Positions 1 to 9,335 of a DNA stretch of 64,000 bases are shown in pieces; the stretch's first letter is position 1; every line of letters starts with the position of its first letter. The stretch is taken from the NCBI RefSeq assembly GCF_030680935.1, contig NZ_JAUXUP010000027.1, forward strand, positions 1 through 64,000, in the 5' to 3' direction. Below the pieces are notes generated by a model, which was given only the letters and a program-made list of their open reading frames with translations, ran no database searches and was not told the DNA's origin. This DNA is from Polaromonas sp. (GTDB taxonomy: Bacteria > Pseudomonadota > Gammaproteobacteria > Burkholderiales > Burkholderiaceae_C). A program made the translations under genes and the position numbers.

Positions 1-1
1 G

Positions 2-2824
2 AAGTATCCGCCGCGCGAGATCCCGCACGTCGCTCCGCTGATGCGGCTTTCGGGCCTGGAACCGTTCACGCTCACCGGCGACATTCCCTTCGTCAACGTC
101 GGCGAGCGCACCAACGTCACCGGCTCGGCCAAGTTCCGCAAGCTGATCACCGCCGGCGATTACGCCAGCGCGCTCAGCATTGCGCGCGAGCAGGTGGAAA
201 ACGGCGCGCAGGTGATCGACGTCAACATGGACGAGGCCATGCTGGACAGCAAGGCGTCCATGGTCCGCTTCCTCAACCTGATCGCCAGCGAGCCGGACAT
301 CGCGCGGGTGCCGATCATGGTCGACTCCTCCAAGTGGGAGGTGATCGAGGCCGGCCTGCGCTGCATCCAGGGCAAGGGCATCGTCAACTCGATTTCGATG
401 AAGGAGGGGCTGGAGCCCTTCAAATACCAAGCCAAGCTGCTCAAGCGGTATGGCGCAGCGGCCGTGGTCATGGCCTTTGACGAGCAAGGCCAGGCTGACA
501 CCTACGAACGAAAAATCGAGATCTGCGAGCGTGCCTACCGCGTGCTGGTCGATGAGCTGGACTTCCCACCGGAAGACATCATCTTTGACCCGAATATTTT
601 TGCGATTGCCACCGGCATCGAGGAGCACAACAACTACGCGGTCGATTTCATCAACGCCACGCGCTGGATCAAGCAGAACCTGCCCGGCGCCAAGGTGTCG
701 GGCGGCGTGTCCAACGTCTCCTTTAGCTTTCGCGGCAACGACCCGGTGCGCGAGGCCATCCACACGGTGTTCCTGTACCACGCGATCCAGGCCGGCATGG
801 ACATGGGCATCGTCAACGCCGGCATGGTCGGCGTCTACGACGACCTCGAGCCGACGCTGCGCGAACGTGTCGAGGACGTGGTGCTGAACCGCACGCCGGT
901 GTACAAGGACGGCGAGGAACACCTGAGCCCGAGTGAGCGCCTGATCGAGGTCGCCGAGACCGCCAAAAGTGGCGCCAAGGACGACAGCAAACGCAATGAA
1001 TGGCGCGCGCTGCCGGTGCGCCAGCGCCTGTCGCACGCGCTGGTGCACGGCATGAACGAACACATCGTGACCGACACCGAAGAGGTCTGGCAGGCGATCA
1101 AGGCCGAAGGCGGCCGACCTCTGCATGTCATTGAAGGCCCGCTGATGGACGGCATGAACGTCGTCGGTGACCTGTTCGGCCAGGGCAAGATGTTTTTGCC
1201 GCAGGTGGTGAAAAGCGCGCGTGTGATGAAGCAGGCCGTCGCGCATCTGCTGCCTTATATTGAGGCTGAAAAGCTGTTGCTGGAAGCGGCCGGTGGCGAC
1301 GTCAAGACCAAGGGCAAGATCATCATTGCCACCGTGAAGGGCGACGTGCACGACATCGGCAAAAACATCGTGACCGTGGTTTTGCAATGCAACAACTTCG
1401 ACGTGGTCAACATGGGCGTGATGGTGCCCTGCCATGAAATCCTGGCACGCGCCAAGGTCGAGGGCGCCGACATTGTCGGCCTGTCTGGCCTGATCACACC
1501 CAGCCTGGAAGAGATGCAGTATGTGGCCGGTGAGATGCAGAAGGACGACCACTTCCGCATCAAGAAAATTCCGCTGATGATAGGCGGCGCCACTACCAGC
1601 CGGGTGCACACCGCGGTGAAGATTTCGCCGCATTACGAAGGCCCGGTGGTGTACGTGCCCGACGCCTCGCGCAGCGTCAGCGTTGCGCAAAGTCTGTTGA
1701 GTGACCAGGCCGCCAAATACATTGACGAGCTCAACAGCGACTACGACAAGGTGCGCACCCAGCACGCCAACAAGAAACAGACACCGATGTGGCCGTTGGC
1801 CAAGGCCCGCGCGAATGCGACGCCGGTTGACTGGGCGCATTACACGCCGCCGCAACCAAAATTCATTGGCCGGCGTGTGTTCAAGAACTTCGACCTGGCT
1901 GAGCTGGCGGACTACATCGACTGGGGCCCGTTCTTCCAGACCTGGGACCTGGCGGGCCCGTTTCCGGCCATTCTCAAAGACGAGGTGGTGGGTGAGGAAG
2001 CGGTGCGCGTTTTCGGTGATGCCAAACGCATGCTGAAGCGCCTCATCGAAGGCCGCTGGCTCACCGCCAGCGGTGTGATCGGTTTGTACCCGGCCAACAG
2101 CGTGGGCGACGATATCGAGATCTACACCGACGAGTCGCGCAGCGAAGTGGCCATGACCTGGTACGGCCTGCGCCAACAGGCCGAGAAAACCGCGGTGGAT
2201 GGCGTGATGCGGCCCAGCCGCTGCCTGGCGGATTTCGTTGCGCCGAAAGTGCTGTCAGCCGAAACCAAGGCCGTGCGCGCCGGACATGCGGGCGCCGAGG
2301 GCCACAACACCTTCATGCTGCCGGACTACATCGGGTTGTTTGCCGTGACCGCTGGCCTGGGTTCGGAGAAGAAGGAAAAGTACTTCAACGATGACAACGA
2401 CGACTACTCGTCCATCATGCTCAAGGCGCTGGCCGACCGGCTGGCCGAAGCCTTTGCCGAGGCCATGCACAAACGCGTGCGTCAGGATTTATGGGGCTAC
2501 GCGGCCGGCGAAACGCTGAACCCCGAGGACATGATTGCCGAAAAATACCAGGGCATACGTCCGGCACCCGGCTACCCTGCCTGTCCGGACCACAGCGTCA
2601 AGAAAGACATGTTCGAGCTGCTCCAGGCGGGGGATATTGGCATGGCGTTGACCAGCAGCCTGGCCATGACCCCCGCCGCAAGTGTCAGTGGTTTTTACCT
2701 GAGCCATCCGCAAAGTGTGTACTTCAACGTTGGCAAGATTGGCGACGACCAGCTTCACGACCTCGCCAAACGGCGCGGTGAAAAAGCCGAAGACCTGCAG
2801 CGTCTGCTGGCGCCGAATCTTTAA
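2..2824 (+). CDS. metH: Cobalamin-dependent methionine synthase, C-terminal part (5' end outside window)
   Basis: Transfers a methyl group from methyltetrahydrofolate to homocysteine through bound cobalamin, in the cytoplasm. The frame is open to the left edge; the first in-frame ATG is at 41, but the residues before it ([10 protein letters not shown]) align with the linker preceding the pterin domain of E. coli MetH, so the real start is upstream. Domains in order: pterin-binding domain (starts [21 protein letters not shown]), cobalamin cap and binding domains with the ligand motif GDVHDIGKN (His at about residue 437 counted from the ATG at 41), and the AdoMet-binding reactivation domain ([24 protein letters not shown] region). 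The homocysteine domain is not in view. In many Burkholderiales metH is split into two genes, so this may be the second gene rather than a fragment of a single-chain enzyme. Confidence 0.96.
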   Translation, partial: KYPPREIPHVAPLMRLSGLEPFTLTGDIPFVNVGERTNVTGSAKFRKLITAGDYASALSIAREQVENGAQVIDVNMDEAMLDSKASMVRFLNLIASEPDIARVPIMVDSSKWEVIEAGLRCIQGKGIVNSISMKEGLEPFKYQAKLLKRYGAAAVVMAFDEQGQADTYERKIEICERAYRVLVDELDFPPEDIIFDPNIFAIATGIEEHNNYAVDFINATRWIKQNLPGAKVSGGVSNVSFSFRGNDPVREAIHTVFLYHAIQAGMDMGIVNAGMVGVYDDLEPTLRERVEDVVLNRTPVYKDGEEHLSPSERLIEVAETAKSGAKDDSKRNEWRALPVRQRLSHALVHGMNEHIVTDTEEVWQAIKAEGGRPLHVIEGPLMDGMNVVGDLFGQGKMFLPQVVKSARVMKQAVAHLLPYIEAEKLLLEAAGGDVKTKGKIIIATVKGDVHDIGKNIVTVVLQCNNFDVVNMGVMVPCHEILARAKVEGADIVGLSGLITPSLEEMQYVAGEMQKDDHFRIKKIPLMIGGATTSRVHTAVKISPHYEGPVVYVPDASRSVSVAQSLLSDQAAKYIDELNSDYDKVRTQHANKKQTPMWPLAKARANATPVDWAHYTPPQPKFIGRRVFKNFDLAELADYIDWGPFFQTWDLAGPFPAILKDEVVGEEAVRVFGDAKRMLKRLIEGRWLTASGVIGLYPANSVGDDIEIYTDESRSEVAMTWYGLRQQAEKTAVDGVMRPSRCLADFVAPKVLSAETKAVRAGHAGAEGHNTFMLPDYIGLFAVTAGLGSEKKEKYFNDDNDDYSSIMLKALADRLAEAFAEAMHKRVRQDLWGYAAGETLNPEDMIAEKYQGIRPAPGYPACPDHSVKKDMFELLQAGDIGMALTSSLAMTPAASVSGFYLSHPQSVYFNVGKIGDDQLHDLAKRRGEKAEDLQRLLAPNL

Positions 2825-2891
2825 CGCCGGGCCGGCAAGGGTCTTGCGTTGGGGGCAGAATTCCGGCACCGATGTTGTTGAAACTGCTGAA

Positions 2892-3623
2892 ATGAAACTC
2901 TCTTACGGCCTGTTTTTTGCGATCGTATCGTCTGCTGCATCGAGTCTGGCCGCGCAAACCGGCATGCAGCCGATCGGTTCATTCAGTATGGACCGCACCG
3001 AGGTCTCGGTCGAACAGTTTCAAAAGTTTGTGGACGCCACGGGTACTGTCACGGCGGCAGAGCGGGCTGGTGGCGGACGCACCTTTGAGAACGGGTGGGA
3101 GCAGCGCGGGGGTTGGACCTGGAAAGCGCCGTTCGGCACGCCAGCCACACCGTTGGAGCCGGCGGTGCATGTCACCTACGACGAGGCCGCCGCCTTCTGC
3201 AAGTGGTCAGGCAAGCGCCTGCCGCGCGATGCAGAGTGGGGCGAGGCTGCCTACACCGAACGCAGGGTCAGTCCGCCCGCCGGTTTTGTGACCGGCAAGA
3301 CCTATCCCTACCCCACCGGCGACCAGCCGCTAGGCGCCAATTGCCTCGGTGACTGCGGGGTTGTCAAAACGGTTGCCAGCGCGGTGACCTCGCGCGGGCG
3401 CGGCCACGCACCCACCGGCAGCACGCGGCAAGGTGTGAACGGCTTGTGGGACATGGGTGGCAACGCATGGGAATGGGTGGACAGCGGCGGCGCGCAGGAC
3501 AAGCGCACACGCGGCGGCTCGTGGTGGTATGGCGCCGCCAGCATGCGCGACGATCACCAGCAGAGCAAACCCCGCGACACGGCAGTGGTGTACATCGGCT
3601 TTCGGTGTGCCCGGGACCCATAG
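2892..3623 (+). CDS. Secreted formylglycine-generating enzyme (SUMF1/FGE)-like protein
   Basis: A 243-residue protein. I start it at the ATG at 2892 because this gives a clear signal peptide (MKLSYGLFFAIVSSAASSLAAQ) and avoids overlap with metH; the frame itself extends further upstream. The mature part has the FGE-sulfatase fold signature: MDRTEVSVEQFQKFV near the start, WSGKRLPRDAEWGEAA in the middle, GLWDMGGNAWEWV, and the C-terminal RGGSWW...GFRCARD. Family members either convert a sulfatase cysteine to formylglycine or are non-catalytic relatives with other roles; the usual catalytic cysteine pair is not evident, so sulfatase activation is not claimed. It lies 67 bp after metH and converges on the comM remnant. 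Confidence 0.85.
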   Translation: MKLSYGLFFAIVSSAASSLAAQTGMQPIGSFSMDRTEVSVEQFQKFVDATGTVTAAERAGGGRTFENGWEQRGGWTWKAPFGTPATPLEPAVHVTYDEAAAFCKWSGKRLPRDAEWGEAAYTERRVSPPAGFVTGKTYPYPTGDQPLGANCLGDCGVVKTVASAVTSRGRGHAPTGSTRQGVNGLWDMGGNAWEWVDSGGAQDKRTRGGSWWYGAASMRDDHQQSKPRDTAVVYIGFRCARDP

Positions 3624-3654
3624 ACCACGCTACTGCCGTCAGCCCCCGGGGTTT

Positions 3655-4278
3655 TCAGGCGCCGGCTTTCAGTGCCCGCCGGTACTGCACCGCTTCAGCC
3701 ACATGCGTCACCTGCACGCTGGCAGCACCCGCCAGATCGGCAATGGTGCGTGCCACCTTCAGGCAGCGGTGGATGCTGCGGCCCGACCAGCCGAGCCGCG
3801 CTGCTGCGGTGTTTAAAAACTTGGCGGCTGCCGTGTCCAGTTGACACTGCGTGTCTATGGCCTTGCCTTGGAGTGCCTGGTTGCTGCTGCCCTGGCGCGC
3901 CATCGCCCGCTCGCGCGCCGCAACCACCCGCTGGCGGATGTGGGTGGTGCTTTCGCCGGGTGCGGTGTTGACAAGTTCGTCTGCAGCGAGCGCACCCACT
4001 TCGACGTGTATGTCAATCCGGTCCAGCAGCGGGCCGCTGAGTTTGCCCTGGTAACGCGAGACCTGGTCCGGCGAGCAGCGGCAGGGCCGAAGGCTGGAGC
4101 CCAGGTAGCCGCAGGGACAGGGGTTCATGGCCGCGATCAACTGAAAACGCGCCGGGAATTCCGCGCGCTGAGCGGCGCGCGAGATCGTGATGGTCCCTGA
4201 CTCCAGCGGCTCGCGCAGGGCTTCAAGCGCGGCGCGTGGAAACTCTGGCATTTTACTTTTTAGCATTAAAAGTGGCAA
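3655..4278 (-). pseudogene. comM: comM/yifB remnant (Mg-chelatase-like AAA+ ATPase), 5' half missing
   Basis: The 3' end of a ComM/YifB gene. Recognisable pieces in order: PEFPRAALEALREPLESG, the sensor region FQLIAAMNPCPCGYLG with its cysteine cluster, RYQGKLSGPLLDRIDIHVEV, and the C-terminal helical domain ending SVQVTHVAEAVQYRRALKAGA. Intact proteins are about 500 residues and begin with a Lon-like domain and a Walker A motif; both are missing. Homology starts abruptly at the proline codon at 4246-4248, where the family normally reads LDELPEFPR. The eleven codons before it are AT-rich, foreign-looking sequence that happens to supply an ATG. ComM is a hexameric helicase that helps recombination during natural transformation, so this strain has lost it unless a second copy exists. 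Confidence 0.85.
4244..4256. other. Left boundary of the accessory island in comM
   Basis: The comM homology ends at 4248 and is followed at once by AT-rich sequence (TTTTACTTTTTAGC) with no similarity to comM. Bases 1-4248 are dense backbone genes; sequence after this point has looser packing, uneven base composition and accessory content. The interrupted codon corresponds to the LPEF motif just before the middle of ComM, near the part of comM that is a known target for genomic islands in other bacteria (for example AbaR-type islands in Acinetobacter). The matching right junction is not in the window. Confidence 0.6.
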
Positions 4279-4751
4279 AAGTTGTCAATAACCAACGAAA
4301 TTTGCCAAAGCCCGATCAAGTATTGAATTGATAGTAGCTGCTTATTGCAACAGCAATGCCACAGGAGGAAAAAATTTATCTAAAACCGCACGTTCAGCCC
4401 ACGCAAACTGGTGCAGCTACGTTTGCTATCGAGCAGCCCGCTCAAATTTTGGCGCCGCAGTTGTGCCTTTCGAAGGTCGCAATCAGTGCAGACTTTGTAG
4501 CATCCAGCTTGACCGGATTGGTCTTCGCTGAAAGCGCAGCTCGCGCCTTGCCTCCCATGAAGTAAGCGATCCGTTCGCTATTTGCTAGTGAAGGATGGGG
4601 TAGGTCGAATCCGCATCTATCGTGCGGTTCCTTTTTTGTGGTACGGGTCTTACCCATGGTAGCGAGCTTATTTTGCGACTTTCACTTAGCGTCGCCTTAA
4701 ACAGGCTCAAGCGTGAGTATCGTTAGTCGCAGAATCTGGGAGAGCGCAAAG
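4279..4751. other. Island edge without a convincing gene
   Basis: About 470 bp after the comM junction. The most protein-like frame is on the minus strand at 4442-4657 (71 residues, starting MGKTRTTKKEPHDRCGF, basic), but it lacks a good ribosome binding site and I cannot connect it to a family. Plus-strand frames at 4328-4531 and 4356-4565 overlap it and look like shadows. The stretch probably holds the terminal sequences of the mobile element. Confidence 0.3.
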
Positions 4752-4780
4752 TTGACAAACGAGATCTATTCACTTAGTCT
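4752..4780 (+). promoter_or_regulatory. Sigma-70-type promoter upstream of the peptide gene
   Basis: A perfect -35 hexamer TTGACA (4752-4757), a 17-bp spacer, and a weak -10 TAGTCT (4775-4780). Transcription would start near 4787, about 22 bp before the ATG at 4809, leaving room for the GGAGG at 4798-4802. Confidence 0.45.
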
Positions 4781-4808
4781 TGAACCAACTACCTTGTGGA
4801 GGTTTCTT

Positions 4809-5003
4809 ATGCGAAGCAAGTCTCAGGCAAAGATCGGTCTAGGGGGCAGTGATCTAGTCCGTGCAGTCGCGCCGATACCAACCGTTAAGCCCAAGCACGA
4901 TATGCGTGGCATCGGCTACGGTGACAACGGTGAGGGTGACGAAGGCAGCCGGGTGCAAACACTATCTGCCAAGCGGCAAATGAGAGTCAAGATCAAACTC
5001 TAG
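4809..5003 (+). CDS. Small hypothetical protein, candidate modified-peptide precursor
   Basis: A 64-residue protein. The start is fixed by a near-ideal ribosome binding site, GGAGG at 4798-4802, six bases before the ATG. Three parts can be seen: a basic N-terminus (MRSKSQAKIGLGG), a middle with prolines and valines, and a glycine/acid-rich stretch (MRGIGYGDNGEGDEG) followed by a basic tail ending RQMRVKIKL. No known family is recognised. It sits 43 bp before a JmjC/cupin_4 oxygenase gene in the same direction. Short leader-like proteins next to such oxygenases can be substrates of ribosomal-peptide tailoring; that role is an inference from order only. Confidence 0.6.
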   Translation: MRSKSQAKIGLGGSDLVRAVAPIPTVKPKHDMRGIGYGDNGEGDEGSRVQTLSAKRQMRVKIKL

Positions 5004-5046
5004 CCTTGACGCGTTTGAGTTAGCCGAGCAGAGCCAGCTCTCGCCT

Positions 5047-6180
5047 GTGTACCAATTTGACCATTTGATAGCGCCTCTGACTGAGGCGCAGGTCCGACCA
5101 CACCTGGGCATCTCCGCGATACACATAGCTGGTGCTGACATGCAGCGGTTTGAACAACTGCTTCAGTTTGAAGAGCTCAACCATGTGCTCGATTCGATTC
5201 GATTGCCGTCTGAGAACGTACGGGTCGTTTTGGACAATGTTTATCAGGACTACTCCGACGCAGATGACGTGGCGAAACATCTTGGCAGGGGTGCGACGCT
5301 GATAGTTAACAAAATTCACCAGAGTTCGGCCAAAATCCATCGTGTCGTGGATGCAGTGGCGGCTTACTACCGCAGCACTGCGGTGGCCAATCTGTATTTG
5401 TCCCAAAAGGGTGTTGGTGGCTTCGGCGTGCACTACGACGCACATGACGTCTTCATCTTGCAGGTTCAAGGATCCAAACGGTGGAAAATTCATCCGCCAA
5501 CGACACCGCATCCACTTTTTGACATGAAGCGGCATGACCGTGATGGTCCTGCATTAGCTCCGTACTTTGATCTGTTGTTGCGGCCGGGAGAGGTACTGTA
5601 TATCCCCCGCGGCCACTGGCACTGCGCAAGCGCCGAAACCGGTACCTCAATGCATCTCACGGTCGGCGTCAACGCTCCGACAGGCATTGACTTTCTCAAA
5701 TGGTTAGCCGATGAATTGGTCGATGATGAAAGCTGGCGCAGGCCCCTGTTCGCAGACAATCCAGAGGCGCTTATTGCGCTAGTAGAAAGCCTCGGATCCA
5801 GGCTGAGGGACCAGGATTTTCCGGAGACGTTCTGGAAGGATCGATCAGCGGGTTTAATTATGGGGGGGCGCTTCAGGCTGCCCTATCAGTTGGCTGCTGA
5901 TCACTTCATCGAATTTCCAGTCGCGATGATGGTGAGTAAACGTCCTGCCTTGTCATACGTTGCTCACTCAGGCGCTGGTCTAGAGATCTTTTTCCACGGA
6001 AAAGTCCTTGAGCTTGATGGAGCTGCTAGCAGTTTTGTGAATGCTGTTGAGGCGAGCGGCAACATCGCTCTCTCACTGGGGGCGGAGCTGCGGTTTGGGT
6101 TAAGCCGTACAGCTTTCGAAAAGCTCATCAGACAACTGATTGCGGAAGGCTATATCCAGCTGCAAAGTTGTACGAAATGA
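5047..6180 (+). CDS. JmjC/cupin_4 family Fe(II)/2-oxoglutarate-dependent oxygenase
   Basis: A 377-residue protein from a GTG start. The cupin core carries the metal-binding HxD motif at H129-Y-D131 (within GVHYDAHDVFILQVQG) and a later histidine in YIPRGHWH (H190/H192), the pattern of JmjC/cupin_4 hydroxylases such as ribosomal oxygenases. KRWKIHPP after the first motif is also typical. Family enzymes hydroxylate side chains of protein or peptide substrates. A C-terminal region of about 150 residues matches the helical/winged part often found after the cupin in this group. It follows the small peptide gene at 4809 and overlaps the next gene by four bases, so the peptide is its most obvious candidate substrate (inference). 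The ribosome binding site is weak. Confidence 0.8.
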   Translation: MYQFDHLIAPLTEAQVRPHLGISAIHIAGADMQRFEQLLQFEELNHVLDSIRLPSENVRVVLDNVYQDYSDADDVAKHLGRGATLIVNKIHQSSAKIHRVVDAVAAYYRSTAVANLYLSQKGVGGFGVHYDAHDVFILQVQGSKRWKIHPPTTPHPLFDMKRHDRDGPALAPYFDLLLRPGEVLYIPRGHWHCASAETGTSMHLTVGVNAPTGIDFLKWLADELVDDESWRRPLFADNPEALIALVESLGSRLRDQDFPETFWKDRSAGLIMGGRFRLPYQLAADHFIEFPVAMMVSKRPALSYVAHSGAGLEIFFHGKVLELDGAASSFVNAVEASGNIALSLGAELRFGLSRTAFEKLIRQLIAEGYIQLQSCTK

Positions 6181-6962
6181 GTTTCGAGATATCTGTAGAT
6201 GCGCTGAAGCAACTGGACTTTCGCTGGCCGCCAGCCAAGGTCGCCCAAGTCATCCAGTTGGTCAAGGCCGTGTGGGAACTATCGCCGAAGAGACACTCAC
6301 TTTATTTCCGCGGATCGGTGCAGCGTTACTCAACGCATGCGCCGATTGACCTTGACATGTACTATGTGTTGCAAGGGCCGGATATGTCAATGTCTGACAG
6401 TGTGCAGATATGCCTTAAGCTCCACGAAGGTTTCCCCGACTTGCCGCGTCCAGATCTTTCGATTTTTACTCGGGACAATCTCTTAGACCCGGACCGGCGG
6501 CAGATGACTCGGCTCATCCTTCAATACGATGGTACCTTCGTCTGTGGCGAGAACCTGCTCCCCGCGATTCCACCCGTCGAATTTTCGGAAGCGAATGCGG
6601 ATCTCATCTGGAAGAAGCAAACGGGCATCGCGTGTGCGAAGATTTCCGCCATATCTTCTCCTGCATTCGTGTCCCTTGATAGCAATCTGCAGGCTTACAT
6701 TTGCAGCTCAGTGGCCAAATCTGTCCTGAGGTTGGTCATGCACGAGTTCATGAGGGTAGAGAAAGACTTTGTACGCGATACCGAAAAGTGCGCGCAGTTG
6801 ATTGCGCGCAAGTATCCCGATCTATTAAGCGCTGTGGAGGATCTGGGTCGTATTGCCCCGCATAAGCCTGCGCACCCACGTGAGGTATTGCGGGCGGCAC
6901 TACCTGTCTATGAGAGGTTAATGTGGCATGCTGATCAAACTCAATGTTCTCCGCGTCGCTGA
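6177..6962 (+). CDS. Nucleotidyltransferase-like protein
   Basis: A 261-residue protein. The ATG at 6177 overlaps the stop of the oxygenase gene (ATGA), which decides the start; a TTG nine bases upstream is also in frame. The N-terminal half has a minimal nucleotidyltransferase pattern: RGSVQRY, then IDLDMYYVL giving a DxD pair, and PRPDLSIF as a possible third acidic residue. The C-terminal half is helical, with no recognised motif. Enzymes of this fold attach a nucleotide to proteins, RNA or small molecules. Tight coupling to the oxygenase suggests they act on the same target. The assignment rests on the motif only. Confidence 0.6.
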   Translation: MSFEISVDALKQLDFRWPPAKVAQVIQLVKAVWELSPKRHSLYFRGSVQRYSTHAPIDLDMYYVLQGPDMSMSDSVQICLKLHEGFPDLPRPDLSIFTRDNLLDPDRRQMTRLILQYDGTFVCGENLLPAIPPVEFSEANADLIWKKQTGIACAKISAISSPAFVSLDSNLQAYICSSVAKSVLRLVMHEFMRVEKDFVRDTEKCAQLIARKYPDLLSAVEDLGRIAPHKPAHPREVLRAALPVYERLMWHADQTQCSPRR

Positions 6963-7105
6963 CGCGAGCCGAAGATTCAGCGTCGAAGTATGCCTTTGAC
7001 CTAGCGCGTCTGGGGAGCAACATCGCACTGGCTCTTCGCGAGCTCCTCGCGGCACATCTCTACGTTGTGGCGGGCTCCCTCTGGCGCGCCGTACGACATG
7101 GATGA
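6944..7105 (+). CDS. Possible 53-residue amphipathic/membrane peptide
   Basis: A short frame beginning MFSASLTRAEDS whose second half is a strongly helical, hydrophobic stretch (LGSNIALALRELLAAHLYVV, then AGSLWRAVRHG). It starts inside the last codons of the nucleotidyltransferase gene, in another frame. Composition is more protein-like than the surrounding non-coding sequence. There is no clear ribosome binding site close to its ATG, so it could instead be the decayed end of a longer gene. Confidence 0.25.
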   Translation: MFSASLTRAEDSASKYAFDLARLGSNIALALRELLAAHLYVVAGSLWRAVRHG

Positions 7106-7782
7106 CCTCATTTACACGCCGTCCCCCATTAGGAGCGGCTATATGCACCACCGTCGCCGAGCGCGAACAGACGCTAGCACGCGTTGCCTGGCCTGAGCTC
7201 CGCATTTCGGGAGAGGCAATCCTGTGCGACGGTTGCCGCCAGCCGGGGTGCTCATCGTCTAGCTGGACCTTTCACGAGCGCATCTGCAGTCGCTGCCCGC
7301 TATCTTCGCAAGTCTTGACCTTAGCGCGAAAGCGCCTTGATTAGCCCAGGCTGCTACCGGAGTGATCATTGCAACCTCCCTCAATCACGGAAGGTCGGGT
7401 GGCCCATGAAAAGTACCGCGAAGGCGTGGGAGACGAAGCACTGCAAGTTGCGGGTGCGGGGTGAGGGGCGGCGACGGGGCGTCGGCGGTCCCCCCGGTCG
7501 GGCAGAAAGGGGAGGCCGTCGACCTTTGGCGGTAGAGTTCTCAGCCCACAGATGTGAATAAACGGGTCATTTGCGTCTAAAGGCCCGGCGAATGAACGGG
7601 AGATCCGTCGCGCTCGGGGATTGCATCTTGCGTCGTGTTCACTTTGGATGGCTGTCGAGCAATCCGATTAGTATCAAGTTTGATGCTAAAAATAACTAAA
7701 AAGACACTGTTTATGCGTTTAGTACGGTTGGATAGTCAGTTTTTAGCTCATATTCGGGCACACCGTTTGCAAATCAAACACT
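7106..7782. other. Intergenic region, 680 bp, no supported gene
   Basis: Frames here are short, lack start signals and have no recognisable product. The left part contains a cysteine-bearing frame (7102-7344) and a G-rich patch near 7440-7530. The right part (about 7675-7760) is markedly AT-rich and probably holds the promoter of the ABC operon, although no clean -35/-10 pair stands out. The segment may be decayed mobile DNA. Confidence 0.4.
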
Positions 7783-8547
7783 ATGCTTTCGCTAATTAAC
7801 ATTTGCTGGACAACAGAAGCAGGCTTGGAGGTATTGCGTCGAATCAGTTTCGACGTACATCCGGGTGAATTTGTTTGTATTGTCGGCCCCTCCGGAAGCG
7901 GCAAAACGTCGCTCCTTCGCATGATGGCAGGCATACAGGAGCAAACCTCTGGTCAATTAACTGTTCAGGGCTCGCAACCCCGCGTATTTGCTCAGCTCTC
8001 CTATGTATTTCAGGAGCCTGTGCTGCTTCCATGGTTAACAGTCAGGCAAAACGTCGACATCATATTCACCGCCAAGGGGCAAGAAGTGCCTCGCGACCGC
8101 GTCGACGCAAGCCTGGAACTGGTGCGCTTGGCAGACTTCGCAGACTACTTACCCAGACAATTGTCAGGTGGCATGCAGTCGCGCGCTTCGATAGCGCGGG
8201 CGCTTGCCAACGATCCATTGCTGCTGCTCATGGACGAGCCCTTCTCCAGTCTGGACGAGATCAGCCGGGAGCACATGAATGCAGAGCTCCAGCGCATCAT
8301 GGCGCTGACCCCCGCCAGCGTGGTATTCGTCACCCACGATCTGGCAGAGGCGGTTTTTCTGGCCGACAGAGTCATTGTGCTGACAAGCAGGCCTGGCCGA
8401 GTATTCGACGATATCGCCATTCCCTTTGCCCGGCCACGAATTACCGAGTTGCTCGAATCTCGCGAATTCGAACTCGTATTAAACCAACTTCGCCGCTCAT
8501 TGCGCGCAGCTGCCCATTGCGACGCACAGTACGTGGAGCAGACATGA
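7783..8547 (+). CDS. ABC transporter ATP-binding protein, NitT/TauT (SsuB/TauB) type
   Basis: A 254-residue ATPase subunit. Walker A is GPSGSGKT (residues 35-42), followed by the Q-loop (YVFQEPVLLPWLTV), the signature LSGGMQSRASIARAL, Walker B LLLMDEPFSSLD and the switch histidine in VFVTHDLAEAV. The FQEP-LLPW variant is typical of the nitrate/sulfonate/taurine importer family. With the permease at 8544 and the binding lipoprotein at 11178 it completes an importer for an unknown small molecule. It is the first gene of a ten-gene operon in which almost every junction is an ATGA overlap. Confidence 0.92.
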   Translation: MLSLINICWTTEAGLEVLRRISFDVHPGEFVCIVGPSGSGKTSLLRMMAGIQEQTSGQLTVQGSQPRVFAQLSYVFQEPVLLPWLTVRQNVDIIFTAKGQEVPRDRVDASLELVRLADFADYLPRQLSGGMQSRASIARALANDPLLLLMDEPFSSLDEISREHMNAELQRIMALTPASVVFVTHDLAEAVFLADRVIVLTSRPGRVFDDIAIPFARPRITELLESREFELVLNQLRRSLRAAAHCDAQYVEQT

Positions 8548-9335
8548 GCAAAGGGTCCATCGGAAAGCGCAAGCTGGCCAATGCGGTTGCCAGCTGGAAT
8601 CTGCTGTACCCACTGGCAGCGCTGAGCATCGGCCTCACCGCATGGGAAGCCTTCGCACGCCTGCTCGAGTTGCCCCGCTATTTGTTGCCCGCGCCCAGTG
8701 TCATTGCCCAGGCCGCGTCACTGCGCGCCTCAGAACTTGCACTGGACACTTTGGTCACCCTGCTCGAGGCGGTCGCCGGATTTACCGCCGGCTCCCTCGC
8801 GGCGTTTGCAGTCGGCACGGCATTCGCGCAATTTCGGCGCGTCGAGCGGGCGTTCTCGCCGATCTTCGTCGCTCTCCAAGCCGTGCCCTTGGTGGCCGTG
8901 GCGCCGCTCCTGATAGTCTGGATGGGGAACGGATATGCCAGCAAGGTCACTATGGCCGCGATGATCTGTTTCTTTCCAATGGTGGTCACCACCGCCATTG
9001 GGTTGCGCCAGACGCCAAAGGATGCGGAAGACCTGTTCACCGTCGTGCGGGCGAGCGCGCTGCGAAGATTCATCAAGCTGAGGCTGCCTTACAGCGTCCC
9101 TTACCTGCTGGCGGGATTGAAGGTCAATGCGGCGCTCGCCGTCATAGGCGCCATCGTGTCCGAACTGGCCGGCGCGGACCGGGGGATCGGCTACCAGATC
9201 CTGATTTCTTCTTACAAGACGGACACCCCCATGCTGTTCGCGGCCATCGCATTCGCGTCCGCGGCAGGCGTCTCTTTCTACAAGGTCATCGAGGCTATCG
9301 AAACGATGGTGACCAAGCGATACCAAACCACATGA
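8544..9335 (+). CDS. ABC transporter permease, NitT/TauT (SsuC/TauC) type
   Basis: A 263-residue inner-membrane protein. The ATG at 8544 overlaps the stop of the ATPase gene by four bases; a longer open frame reaching back to 7875 is a shadow of that gene. About six hydrophobic segments are visible, the first near LLYPLAALSIGLTAW. The cytoplasmic coupling loop of the binding-protein-dependent permease family is present around RASALRRFIKLRLPYSVPYL. It would form a homodimeric channel energised by the ATPase encoded just upstream. Confidence 0.9.
   Translation: MSKGSIGKRKLANAVASWNLLYPLAALSIGLTAWEAFARLLELPRYLLPAPSVIAQAASLRASELALDTLVTLLEAVAGFTAGSLAAFAVGTAFAQFRRVERAFSPIFVALQAVPLVAVAPLLIVWMGNGYASKVTMAAMICFFPMVVTTAIGLRQTPKDAEDLFTVVRASALRRFIKLRLPYSVPYLLAGLKVNAALAVIGAIVSELAGADRGIGYQILISSYKTDTPMLFAAIAFASAAGVSFYKVIEAIETMVTKRYQTT

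Noticed and set aside
160-2869. Many open frames on both strands inside the methionine synthase gene, the longest 145 residues
   Set aside because: The gene is GC-rich, which keeps other frames open by chance. None has a start signal or a recognisable product.
7337-7561. 74-residue frame rich in Gly and Arg
   Set aside because: Composition follows a G-rich stretch of DNA, there is no ribosome binding site and no family resemblance.
7875-8543. Long upstream extension of the permease frame
   Set aside because: It overlaps the ATPase gene completely; the ATGA overlap at 8544 and the permease homology begin only after it.
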